This document shows, piece after piece, positions 1 to 10,030 of a stretch of DNA of 64,000 bases (its first letter is position 1; every line of letters starts with the position of its first letter). The position numbers and the translations under genes were made by a program. The notes beneath the pieces are model-generated. The model worked only from the letters and a program-made list of their open reading frames with translations. It had not been told where the DNA came from and made no database searches. Origin of the DNA: Diadema setosum (Eukaryota > Echinodermata > Echinoidea > Diadematoida > Diadematidae); NCBI GenBank assembly GCA_033980235.1, contig CM067064.1:1538501-1602500 (forward strand). Reading direction: 5' to 3'.

Positions 1-1
1 G

Positions 2-451
2 AAAATGTTTTTTGGCAACGCTTATTTCGCGGCGACGAAGCAGTATGTGGAGTTTGTCTTAAAAAGCGAAATCGCCAAAGATATTCTTTCGTATTTATCG
101 GACTCTCTTAGCCCTGACGAACATTGTTGGGTAACCATTAATCGATATCCAGGAGTGCCAGGCGGTTATCCGAATTCCACGTGGAATTCCGTCGTACGGT
201 TTATTCGATGGACAAATTCACATCATTACCCACCATGCGTGGGCAAATACGTACGGGCCGTCTGCGTCATCGGAGCCGGATACCTGCCACATTTATCCAA
301 CCGACCACACTTGTTCGTCAACAAAATCCACTACGATTATGATCCAATTACAATACAATGCTTGGAAGAGTTTTTGGACTACCGGACAGTGTTTCCGGAT
401 GCAATATCGAGGTATCTACCAAACTTTCCTGTAACGAATCTGTTCCCATAA
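2..451 (+). CDS. GCNT-family beta-1,6-N-acetylglucosaminyltransferase, C-terminal part (5' partial)
   Basis: The frame is open from the left edge, so the start lies outside the window; the ATG at 5 is internal. About 149 codons end in TAA at 449-451. The family signature is clear: FFGNAYF, then SLSPDEHCWVTINR, PGVPGG, VRAVCVIGAGYLPHL, HLFVNKIHYDYDPITIQC and LEEFL. These correspond to the end of the Branch (GT14) domain of core-2/I-branching enzymes, which add GlcNAc in beta-1,6 linkage to O-glycans or poly-LacNAc in the Golgi lumen. The acidic residue of SPDE is thought to hold the catalytic base in the vertebrate core-2 enzyme. Family-type cysteines are present at HCW, PPC, VCV and IQC. NST is a possible N-glycosylation site. 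Which paralogue this is (core-2 or I-branching) cannot be decided from the C-terminus. It converges with HID1. Confidence 0.88.
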   Translation, partial: KMFFGNAYFAATKQYVEFVLKSEIAKDILSYLSDSLSPDEHCWVTINRYPGVPGGYPNSTWNSVVRFIRWTNSHHYPPCVGKYVRAVCVIGAGYLPHLSNRPHLFVNKIHYDYDPITIQCLEEFLDYRTVFPDAISRYLPNFPVTNLFP

Positions 452-2951
452 CATTTTCCACCAAAGCCTCTATAGCTTATTCGAAGTCCTTATTAAAGTC
501 GACTGATTACGTTGTGAAATGAGATTTGCATTTAGGTCACAACATGAATTTTGCAGCTGTTTTTCTTAAATCGATGTGTAAACCAGCAAATGGAAGTTTG
601 GTGTGTGCGCAAAAGTTTTTATGATTCTCTTTCATGATTGCTACAGTCGTGGTTATGAATTTTGTTCCATTTACTCGCGCGTCTAGAACTTTAAGCGATA
701 CGTAATATTCTAATGCATGTACACGTTAAACTTATTATGGAATACGACTGCGTTAATGTCATCGCTGAATATAAGTTAGCGACACCTCGGTGTAAAATAT
801 TTGAAGTCATATTGCTTCAAAACGATATCTTAAAGCGTTATCCAGGAATCATGACGACGACAATGAGTGAAACACACTGTCTCTTACACATGGGTTTTGG
901 GGCTGCGTTGTGGAACTATAAGACTGCTAGATCCTTGCAGTTCTCTGGCGATTTAATCCCTTCAAATTCTCCGTCGAACAATTCCAGATGGATACCATGT
1001 CAATCTACAGAGACAGCCAAAACCGACAACACCAGCACGGCATCTTATACTGTTTGACACATCCTAAATCATCCTTAACTGTCCTTACTGAAAACTACAA
1101 CATTTCACCCAAACACCCAACTGTGCAGTTTCTGTTTCTTTTAGCATTTTCAATAATCACATCTTGTAGTATTTAACCTCATAATCCTTTCTGCCGCGGT
1201 ACTCTTGTGAGCCAATAAGCGTGGAATAGCCTATCATCGCTCTTTACGTTAGACAGTTTGAGCATTTCTACCCTTTTTATGAACTCAATTATGTTGATAA
1301 CAATGTGCATTATTTGGTCGTGAAATCGGTGTGGGACCAGAGTAAATCCGCACACTTTTGACGCTGCTGTATATTCCGCAAAACATTCGCGTCAAGACCA
1401 AACTTGGAGTTTATGAACACGATTTATACAATGAGCATTATTTCAAAGTACGATCAATTTCATGGTCACCTTTTTCGGTACGCATATAGTGGACGGGCAT
1501 GTGCAGTTATAACCGCACACGCCCGTCCACTATACCATGACGATTATCCGTCTTTTCCAGGTTTGTTTCTTTTGTTTGTTTATCTGTATGCACATTAGCT
1601 TGTGAACGCAATTTTCATCGACTTGTCAGCATAACTCTTGTATGGCTAATTGGGAAATGTATTTGTGAAAACGCGGTATCAATTTTGTTTTGAACACATC
1701 GGTATACTTTGAGATTTTATCATTTTGAGACTTTACATCAACATTTTGTGTGTCCGATTATTGCAATAATCGGGAATGGTGTTCGGGAAAAGGATTTTCG
1801 GGAAAATGGTCAAATCACACAAGTCACGTTCTTATTCTCGTTTGGTCCTGTTTAATTCCATGGTCATTTTCACAATTCGTTTTAAATGTTATAGGAAGTA
1901 AATAATACAAACGTGTGCTTTCTTTTGAGTTCTCTGATATTCATATATTACGTGTTCGGTTTGTCGGTAACTTTGATAATTTTTGTTCTGTGCGTCTTTT
2001 ACTATGTTTTATTCTCTCTTGTGCTCCTTTATTTTCGGTACCTTTTATTATTATTATCTTATTATTCAAATTGCAATATGTGTGTTCGATTTGATTTTTA
2101 AGGATATACTTGTATTCTATTTCAACAAGCCTCTGGCTTTCACTGAATTGTACCTGTTGCATTTTGTAAACATTTTATACTGTATTTCCAAACGACTGTT
2201 ATTACTGAATGTTCAGTAATGAAATTCCCTCGATTGCTAAATCTTTGTTATATCTATGTTATAAGGGTACCTAATACCCTACAACTGACAGAGCGTTCAC
2301 GTTCAAACGTAACGTAACAAAGCTTAGTGACAGCTTAGTTTGGTTCAAACAAATTTAGTCATCCGTGCGAGAATTTATTGTGAATACACAAAGATATGGT
2401 TTCACTGATCAGGGCAAGACAATTAAACATAGGAGTTTAAGAATTCGCGGCTTTGAGATTTTGCTCATAGAAACTCAGAAGATTTGATTGAATCAGAGCA
2501 GAATCAAACTCCGACCATGGAATTTCCAAAACGAAGGGCCTCTAGAATATAGAAGTGATTGTCTTAGGAGCGAAAACAGGTTTGCAGCCCAAGAGCCTTG
2601 GTCCTCATTTCATTTAAGAAGTTGGAAAAGCTATTCTTTCATTACAACACGAGTTGCTATGATAGCAAACTTTTCGTGAAATGGAGTCCACAGGCTTTCT
2701 TTATAGCGACAGTTCTTATGGTGAAACCAAGCTGCAGGAATTCAAAATAGGTTCACAGACAGCTTAAATATAAGCATCATTGTCACATCGATAGATAAGG
2801 GTGTACTGAAAAAGTGACTCACCAAACCTTAATGCTTCTCATTCAGAGCGATTCGATTTTAATGACAGGCAAAGTGAGGCTTGGTATTCAGCAGTGCTTC
2901 ATGGGATGGGGAGAAAAGCATCACAGCGCTGGCACGAAAATTGGGGTACGC

Positions 2952-3335
2952 GTCACGAGACTGACACCCACGAGCCATACAGCTCACGAGTCATACAGCT
3001 CATGAGTTATACAGCTCACGAGTCATAGCGCTCACGAGCCATACAGCTCACGAGTCATACAGCTCACAAGTCATACAGCCCATGAGTTATACAGCTCACG
3101 AGTCATATAGCCCATGAGTTTGACACTAAGCTAAGAACGCCCAAGAGACCGACACATCAAGCCCCGTGTTGTATCTGTCGAACTCGTGGGCTGTTTTTAC
3201 CTTCATGTAGTGTCGAACTCATGGGAGTTATTTGCCTAGTGTCGAACTCATGGGCTGTATGACTCGTGAACTGTAGAACTCGTGGATCTCTTTTCAATGT
3301 CGAACTCTTGGGCTGTATGACTCGTGGGTGTTGGT
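2952..3335. repeat. Minisatellite in inverted orientation (CTCACGAGTCATACAG unit and its complement)
   Basis: From about 2952 to 3136 a unit of roughly 16 bp with CTCACGAGTCATACAG repeats imperfectly. From about 3176 to 3335 the reverse complement (CTGTATGACTCGTG, GTCGAACTCATGGG) repeats. Around 3105-3130 and 3232-3270 the arms match as inverted complements over about 35 bp with few mismatches, so a long imperfect hairpin could form. Confidence 0.8.
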
Positions 3336-3524
3336 CTTGTGGGATGACCCCGAAATTTGTACCTACCAAATGTACCTGTGTTCGAGTACAAGTTGATTGA
3401 TATCTGAGGAATTTTGCAATGTCCGAAAGTGATGGGCCGATGTTTCCATTCACGGAATACTCGTCACATTCTATTTTCCCCCTCCTATTTCTCGTGCTTG
3501 TCTTTCACCGTTGTTGTTTTTTAA

Positions 3525-3525
<1 letters not shown>

Positions 3526-3580
<55 letters not shown>
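3526..3580. repeat. (ACTT)n microsatellite
   Basis: Uninterrupted TTAC tetranucleotide repeats, about 13 copies. Confidence 0.95.
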
Positions 3581-5153
3581 CAGTACTTTAAATGTTTATT
3601 CCTTCTGGCAGAAGATTGGGCTAATCCCTGGCGATTTCTTTTTTTAGAAGTGCCGTTATGATGTATATTGCATAGAGTTTTGAATAAGATTCTGGTGCAA
3701 TAAAAAGATATCATATTTCAATATGAGAAAGAGGCAGGAGGAGGAGGTGAAGGAGTGGAAGAAAGAGATGACATACATGTTATCTTGAGATGCACTTACC
3801 GCCATCTCTCTTCTTTTTCTTTCTTTCTTTTTTTAAACGCAAAATCCTGCTCAGTTTTACGATGATTACGTTGAAAGGATCGTAGAGTTAGATCTGCATG
3901 GCATGCTGCCATGAAATAGGGTAGTATACAACTGAAATGGACGGATATAACTATACTTATCTTGATTAAAATGTTTACTCTTTGACATGAACCCAACCAT
4001 TCGAATGGTATTGAGAAGAAGCATTGTGCATTATCATTTCTTCCATCACAACATTAAGTATACTGCTACAAAAATATGGTTATATGTATTATTTGTTTTT
4101 AACAAGATTCCACAAGTGTGTTGTGGTAAGAATTAAAAAAAAAATGCATGACAACCATGACAACACGTCAATATTTAGCTGCAGACTAATAGCAAGAATG
4201 AATGCGACATGAAAATCGTCTAAGAATGAACGAAATTTTGCTCGGCGTTCTGGCTGCAATTTATTGCACGCACTCCAGGGATGAATAACTGTGAGTATTA
4301 TTGGGATACGACTACATCTGTTGTCATGGTTACCTCTTAAGATGACTGAATACGTAAGTTATTTTTACGCAGTAAACCAACGGATGCTACCCTCGAAATA
4401 CAGGAAAATTACAATTTCTAGAGAAAAAAGGTCGAATGGCCAAGATGATGAAAGCAGACATAATTATATACATTTAGTTATGTTGACCGCTTTATGGATC
4501 TCTGAACATTAGGTGTTAGATTGATTTGTTCATACGAATGAAGTTTGACCGTTCAACTCTCGATTGCGTTCCTGAGTTATTATTATTTTAGCCTGTCTTC
4601 CCGGCTATTAGGAACAAGTTTTGTTATATACCTACAGTATTCGGTTTGGGCGCTAATTTTTCTGCTAATGTCCTGGCTAACAATAGTGCATTTATGCACT
4701 GACATAGCTTTACACCTGACTCATTGCACAACCCAATAAATCATCTTTTCTTGGGAGCTCCTCAGTTATGGCCGACATAGGTTGCAGTGTTAAAAAAACG
4801 AATAGGTCGATATGTTTGCAAAAGTCTTTGGTATAAACAGAGACTATAAATATATAGGTGAACTATTCCAGACAGATTCGCGTTAAAGAGAGGCACTTTG
4901 ATGGTGTATGGTCAGATAAAAGCCCTCATCAGCATGATTAGTGTCTTCAATAGTGCAAGTCTAAAAGAAAAGATTAGAATACAACCAGGCAACTCTGTAT
5001 GTCTCATCCGCTTTGAAAATTCTATGTTTGGAGTGAGTGATGGTCTCCTCTGAAATCATGTAGATAGTTCATCTCGTCCAACTTGGCCGAACTCGAGTTT
5101 CCAGGGAAGCATGTTCGTCGTCATTTCACCCAGTGAACACTCCATATTCAGAA

Positions 5154-5156
<3 letters not shown>

Positions 5157-5225
<69 letters not shown>
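5157..5225. repeat. Compound (TC)n(TG)n microsatellite
   Basis: About 16 TC repeats pass directly into about 18 TG repeats, just upstream of the candidate poly(A) site. Confidence 0.95.
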
Positions 5226-5226
<1 letters not shown>

Positions 5227-5333
5227 GTTTGTGTGTTTGCGTATGTAAAATATTATTTTACATTAAACGGGCAGTGGTTATCATTATTGTGCTTCGTGTA
5301 CATTTGTGCTAAGTGTCTCCGAGTGTAATCTGA

Positions 5334-5339
5334 AATAAA
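5334..5339 (+). terminator. Candidate poly(A) signal AATAAA with downstream GT-rich element
   Basis: AATAAA is followed about 15 nt later by an A-rich cleavage context and then by a GTTTGTTTGTTTGTT run with further TGTGTTTG at 5365-5397. This is the canonical arrangement for a Pol II 3' end. It would belong to the + strand glycosyltransferase gene if that gene has a long 3' UTR. Confidence 0.45.
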
Positions 5340-5399
5340 GCCTGAAATTTTGATTAAAAATACCAAGTTTGTTTGTTTGTTATAGTGTGTTTGTTTGAA

Positions 5400-6562
5400 A
5401 CACTGCATTCCTGTGTCATCTTCATTTTCAGTTACATCTACTGTAATTGAATATTCAAAATATGATCTAGTCTGTTTTTGTGGAGTTAACCTAAAGATTA
5501 AAAAAAATCAAAATCAATTTAAATACATCACTCGTGTTAAGTGTGTCTGAATAATTTTTTTTTTTCCAATGTGCAACTCATCACTTACAAGTACATATAA
5601 ATACAACTCATCGCATATAAGTAGTAAGTCATTCTTGATAACATTGCATTGATTCCTCTTCAAGTACTTTAAATGAAGATAAATTGATCCCTCCGACGGA
5701 GTGTTCAACGACAGTTTTTATTTTGTTTTCTTTTAATAATAGCTCTGCAATACAGTTCATACAGTATTTTGCATGAGTTGTCCACACTGTACAAGCACTG
5801 TTTTTTGGTGGATCCTCATTTTTATTTCTATTTTTCTCAGAGCATGGATTTTTGCTTGAAATTAGGAATACATGCTTTCAATTTGTTAATCACCTCTAAT
5901 CATAATCGCACAGTGTTAACTATCGTGTACCCAATATCATTCATATTTTCCTTATATATTATGTTATGCTTTGTGGAAGAAAAGCAAAATGAATTGAACT
6001 GAGTTGCACAATCTCACACCAACACATAGAATAGAAAATCATTTGATTAAAGAACACTACCCCATATAATTGTAATAATAAACAAAACGTATATATTGAA
6101 GATTCATTTCAAATCCGTAAAGCTCACCATGACATGAAACTCGAACAAATTTACTTCGGAATAAACAAAATTAAGATATCAAAGACAAACAATGATCACA
6201 CTATTATGGTGTTTTATACAACTTTCTCGATGTTTTGTTCTCATGAAAATTGGTCGCATTCTTGAAAGCATCGCAAGCAAACTTTCAACCCTTTAAAATC
6301 TTCGCATCGTCATTATCGCGTCCAATGTTCAAATTTCTAAGTCGAAAATAAAAACAGGTGCATCTCGAAATTGACATTAAAGAACGGTCGAGTGAGTCAT
6401 AATTTTCAAGTGCTCGAGTTTTTCTTCTTTGCTGTAGTGGTAAGAAATGGGCAGGTGTCTCAAGAAGTGGAGAACAGTCTCTAGATCGATGCTGCCAATG
6501 TCACGTATAGGGTCGAGGTAGCTGCACCTTTCAATATCCACATTATCGTCAGCTATATGATG

Positions 6563-6625
<63 letters not shown>

Positions 6626-7240
6626 CTATCATGTCTATCTGTCTATTCTTCCGTCTTCCTCTCATTCTATCCGTCTGTCTCTCTGGGATAACCCCTATAA
6701 CAATGATTACTTCGTAAGTTATGTGGAGTTTGCAGGCACATGTCTCGAAGAAATCAATCTTAATGACCGATTAAACAAACGGAATGGCCGCAAATCGTTT
6801 CATGGGGGTTCTCAAAAGCTTTAGGGGAACCTAATTAGTAGGAGTGATGACACAAAGAAAGTTCGTCATCTTCCCGCGGTCACCGAAGAGGAGGCATACA
6901 AGAAAATATATTTCTTAGTTTATTGGGCGACAATATTTTACTAACATAAAGACACAGAGATAGAAAGATAGAGAGATTATACCCATATACACAAGTTATA
7001 TACAAACAAACATAATTGTCATACATATACAAAAATATAAAACATAAATGCAGACGTACATACATACATTTATTCATACATACTTACGTACATACATACA
7101 CATATACTTACATACATGTATGGTTCGTTAAAGGAGAGATCAAGGGTGAGAGATGAAGCAATCATGGAAATGCGATGCACCTTGCACTCATAGAGGTACA
7201 TAAACATCGACACGAAATCAAGCTCGGTGATACCAGTAGA
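5400..7240. other. Intergenic stretch without recognised genes
   Basis: AT-rich DNA with no convincing coding potential on either strand. It holds only the (AC)n tract at 6565-6622 and ACAT-rich low-complexity sequence near 7000-7120. Confidence 0.6.
6565..6622. repeat. (AC)n microsatellite
   Basis: About 29 uninterrupted AC dinucleotides. A short - strand ORF of alternating C and V across it is a translation artefact. Confidence 0.95.
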
Positions 7241-7245
7241 CGTAA

Positions 7246-7533
7246 TGGCCCGAGTTCACGAAGGTGGTACAAATGAAACCATGGTTTAAACCATGGACAA
7301 AAACCATGGAGTGCCAAGTGTCGCATGGAATATTTCGTTACGAAATCAGTCATTTCGTCGGTGACGAAATTATTTTGTAACGAAATGACAACATTTTGTA
7401 ACTAAATGAACATTTCGTCCACGAAATGATAATTTCGTTAACGAAACGGTCATTTGTCGACGAAATGACCAATTTCGTAACGACACTTGCCGCTCCATGG
7501 TTTCATTTGTACCAACTTCGTGAATTCGGGCCA
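7246..7533. mobile_element. Foldback MITE-like element, family TGGCCCGA
   Basis: Terminal inverted repeats of 39 bp (7246-7284 and 7495-7533) begin TGGCCCGA and end at CCATGG, with two mismatches between arms. The interior is a chain of short palindromes built from ATTTCGT and ACGAAAT. There is no transposase ORF, so it is non-autonomous. A truncated relative lies at 33071-33220. Confidence 0.85.
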
Positions 7534-7570
7534 ATCTGTTATAAGATATGTATACAGTATAATACAATAT

Positions 7571-7824
7571 TGGGCGAGAGTTTTTCTTCAATTTGTCTCC
7601 CTCTCTACAAATTAAATTTTGTAAGATCGTAACTGCTGATTGTACATTTTTGACAAACGTGTCGGAAAAAGGAACCAGCAGGAATCGAACCTACCTGTCA
7701 TCTACAGCGACACTACCACCGAGCTGTCCCTGGTTGCCGGCAGTGGCACGATGATTTTCATTAATATTGTAGAAGAAGAAGAAAGAAGTAGAGGGAGACA
7801 AATTGAAGAAAAGCTCATGCCCCA
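7571..7824. mobile_element. Foldback element carrying a tRNA-like unit
   Basis: The left arm (about 7571-7607) with TTTTTCTTCAATTTGTCTCC is mirrored by the right arm (about 7788-7824), whose complement reads CTTTTCTTCAATTTGTCTCC. Matching continues weakly outward. The centre holds a tRNA-like sequence on the - strand. It abuts the TGGCCCGA element. Confidence 0.7.
7671..7737 (-). tRNA. tRNA-like sequence (probable tRNA pseudogene or SINE head)
   Basis: On the - strand the order is: a possible 7-bp acceptor stem (one mismatch), a 4-bp D stem GACA/TGTC around CTCGGTGGTAG (A-box-like), a shortened anticodon arm, and a perfect T arm with 5-bp stem GTAGG/CCTGC and loop TTCGATT (B-box GGTTCGATTCC). 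A T5 run, a Pol III terminator, follows immediately. The unit is about 67 nt with essentially no variable loop and a 3-bp anticodon stem. It therefore looks like a decayed tRNA or SINE head rather than a working tRNA. If intact, the loop TAGATGA would place GAT as the anticodon. Confidence 0.5.
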
Positions 7825-7892
7825 TATCTTCATCCCCTCTGCTGATTAATATTTTGCTTTAACATTACATTCACACATATTTGTATACGAGT

Positions 7893-8097
7893 AGATATAG
7901 ATAGATAGATAGATGGAGAGATGGATAGATATATAGATAGATGGATAGATAGACAGATGGATAGATGGATACATAGATGGATAGATGGATACATAGATGG
8001 ACAGATAGATAGATAGATAAATTAGATGAGAGAGAGAGATAATGGATAGATGGATAAATAGATAGATAGATAAATTAGATAATGAGAGAGAGAGATA
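7893..8097. repeat. (GATA)/(GATG) microsatellite with GA tails
   Basis: About 200 bp of degenerate GATA, GATG and GACA tetranucleotides ending in GAGAGA runs. The 99-residue ORF across it is a repeat artefact. Confidence 0.9.
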
Positions 8098-8099
8098 CA

Positions 8100-9880
8100 A
8101 ACGGGAGCAAAATTGCAAAACACTGGGCAGAGTAGGAGTAAACAATAAACATGAATTTGTGCAATCATAGGCATCTCTACTGTCCGAAAAAACTCTCTCA
8201 ATATGCGTTTGTCTTCGTCATTGTTAGAGCGAGGGGAATAAACGAAAACAACTTGGACACAATTATTTTGATGAATTGCTCCCAGTTAAGCACGTTTTCA
8301 CGCCATACAATTACCTAGTATAAAGGCGCTGCAGCACCGAAGTATTCCGAGACGACATTTTATGGATGCAGTGTGATACATGTAACACGGCGTTCCTAGA
8401 TCATCAATGTTTAATTCTAAGACACTCCACTCCTGAGCTCCACACTCTTCTCATTAGCTTGGGCTGGCTGCTGATAACAGCGCTGCATTAAGACTTAATA
8501 ACCTACCCCAATCAAGCAATTCAGATAATTGGGAACTTTAATTACAATCCACTTTGATCAGCTCACAGAGTCCCGCTTAAGAAGCGCCCGACTCGACAGC
8601 GAGGCGCTCAATCTTCTCTTTATGTGCCATCAGCTAAAGTAGGATGACATTAACCGTATACCGCTTTATACCGGAAATCAATCTTGGCTTCCCATCTTAC
8701 ACTCAAAGAAAGCGTCAGTATGCCGCTAAACACAGATACTTAAAACTATAGATTTTGACATTTGAAACTGCCACCCAGGATAACATTTTGGAAGACTTTT
8801 TGATCTGACATCTCATTAGTGAATTAAGCTGACCATACATGTATGTCCCAAAATCCATCCTCCTTATATTCCCGTGGGTGTGTAAACTAGATATTCTCAA
8901 ACCAAGGAGAATGACACGACATTCTATCCCCTCCTTATCATAACATACGGAACTTTTACAGTTAATACACAAATCATTTTCGTCCTTCATTAATTCACTT
9001 GATTAAGACGTCTATTCCCGGACAAAGCATTACAGCTGTTGTAGGTAGCATTACAACCCCATTTTCTCCTTTGAGATAAAGAAAATACAAACACATATCA
9101 AACACACGTAATTATCACACACATCTACGCGCACCTGACACACACAATCCCATATACAGGTACGCACTCTCAGAACACATGGTCACACTACCACCCCTCC
9201 ATCCTTTACGCCTCATTCACATTCGGCCTACGATTGGACCACGGAGCCCGTATGGCGCCCGTATTCCCTTTCTGTGCGGCCTTTTTGTACGGATACAATG
9301 CTTTTCGATTTTGTTGATGAAAATGTAACATGTTGGAAATCGTAACTATAGCCTGTGGACATTCCTGGGGGCGGGGGAGGGTTTCAATATTTTTTTGGGT
9401 GTTTCACAGAGGAATGAAGTCGATCTATAGCTCTAAAGATCAATTTACAATTATGGTATGCTGTGTGCGTCTTCAATGGTATTCTAAATTCCTAATGAAA
9501 ATTACAATCTTAGAGACTGTTTTCATGCAGGCAATAAGACATAAAGCAAAATAATGGACAAATGAATTTTCTGTAAACTCTGATAACAATTTGAAGTAGA
9601 TCCTGAAACACTACATAAAACTGCATAGGGAAACCAATGGCAAACCATGATTTCAAGTTGATCTTAACATTTAAGACAAAAGTTCTTCCAGAAACACCCC
9701 AGGTCTTTTTTTTTTATCTTGTAATTGTATACTTTAAACCATTGATTACTTATCACTGCCGTAAGTTTCCAACCTTTTTTTGTGTACATTTCTGTACCCG
9801 ACTACTATATCCTATGACATTTTAAAACACATGCATACGCACAAATGCACAAACAAATGTATAAGTATATCCAAACATAC
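8100..9880. other. Intergenic stretch with a compact, repeat-poor block at 8390-8660
   Basis: No gene is recognised. The block at 8390-8660 is more complex and more GC-balanced than its surroundings. It carries TAATTA and ATTA cores and a CTTTGATCA (TCF/LEF-type) motif, as a cis-regulatory element might. The remainder is AT-rich with ACAC patches. Confidence 0.3.
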
Positions 9881-9882
9881 AT

Positions 9883-9883
<1 letters not shown>

Positions 9884-9932
<49 letters not shown>
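9884..9932. repeat. (AC)n microsatellite
   Basis: About 24 AC dinucleotides. Confidence 0.95.
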
Positions 9933-9933
<1 letters not shown>

Positions 9934-10024
9934 AGCTCAATAAAGCATTACACTTTTTCTTCACAAAAAGTCTCAAACTTTCAAGGTCACTCTCTTATAT
10001 GGCTAGTTGCAATATATAGCATCT

Positions 10025-10030
10025 TTTATT
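10025..10030 (-). terminator. Candidate distal poly(A) signal for HID1
   Basis: TTTATT on the + strand is AATAAA on the - strand. It is the first canonical AATAAA I could find downstream of the distal HID1 stop, about 4.8 kb away. A TTTAAT (ATTAAA) lies nearby at about 10115. The site is plausible but unproven. Confidence 0.25.

Larger units (their letters stand above)
452..5355 (+). other. Putative long 3' UTR of the glycosyltransferase gene
   Basis: No coding exon is recognisable here; the short ORFs are unremarkable. The stretch contains an inverted minisatellite (2952-3335), an ACTT microsatellite and a TC/TG microsatellite. AATAAA also occurs near 3700 and at 4735-4740, so shorter 3' ends are possible. 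The best poly(A) context is at 5334. Whether the whole stretch is transcribed is inference. Confidence 0.35.

Noticed and set aside
713..1057. 114-residue + strand ORF after the glycosyltransferase
   Set aside because: No recognisable domain, ordinary composition, and it lies in likely 3' UTR. Length is within chance expectation.
7671..7737. Functional tRNA-Ile
   Set aside because: The anticodon stem is only 3 bp and the variable loop is missing, so a pseudogene or SINE head is more likely.
7846..8145. 99-residue ORF rich in LSIYLSIY
   Set aside because: Translation of a GATA microsatellite.
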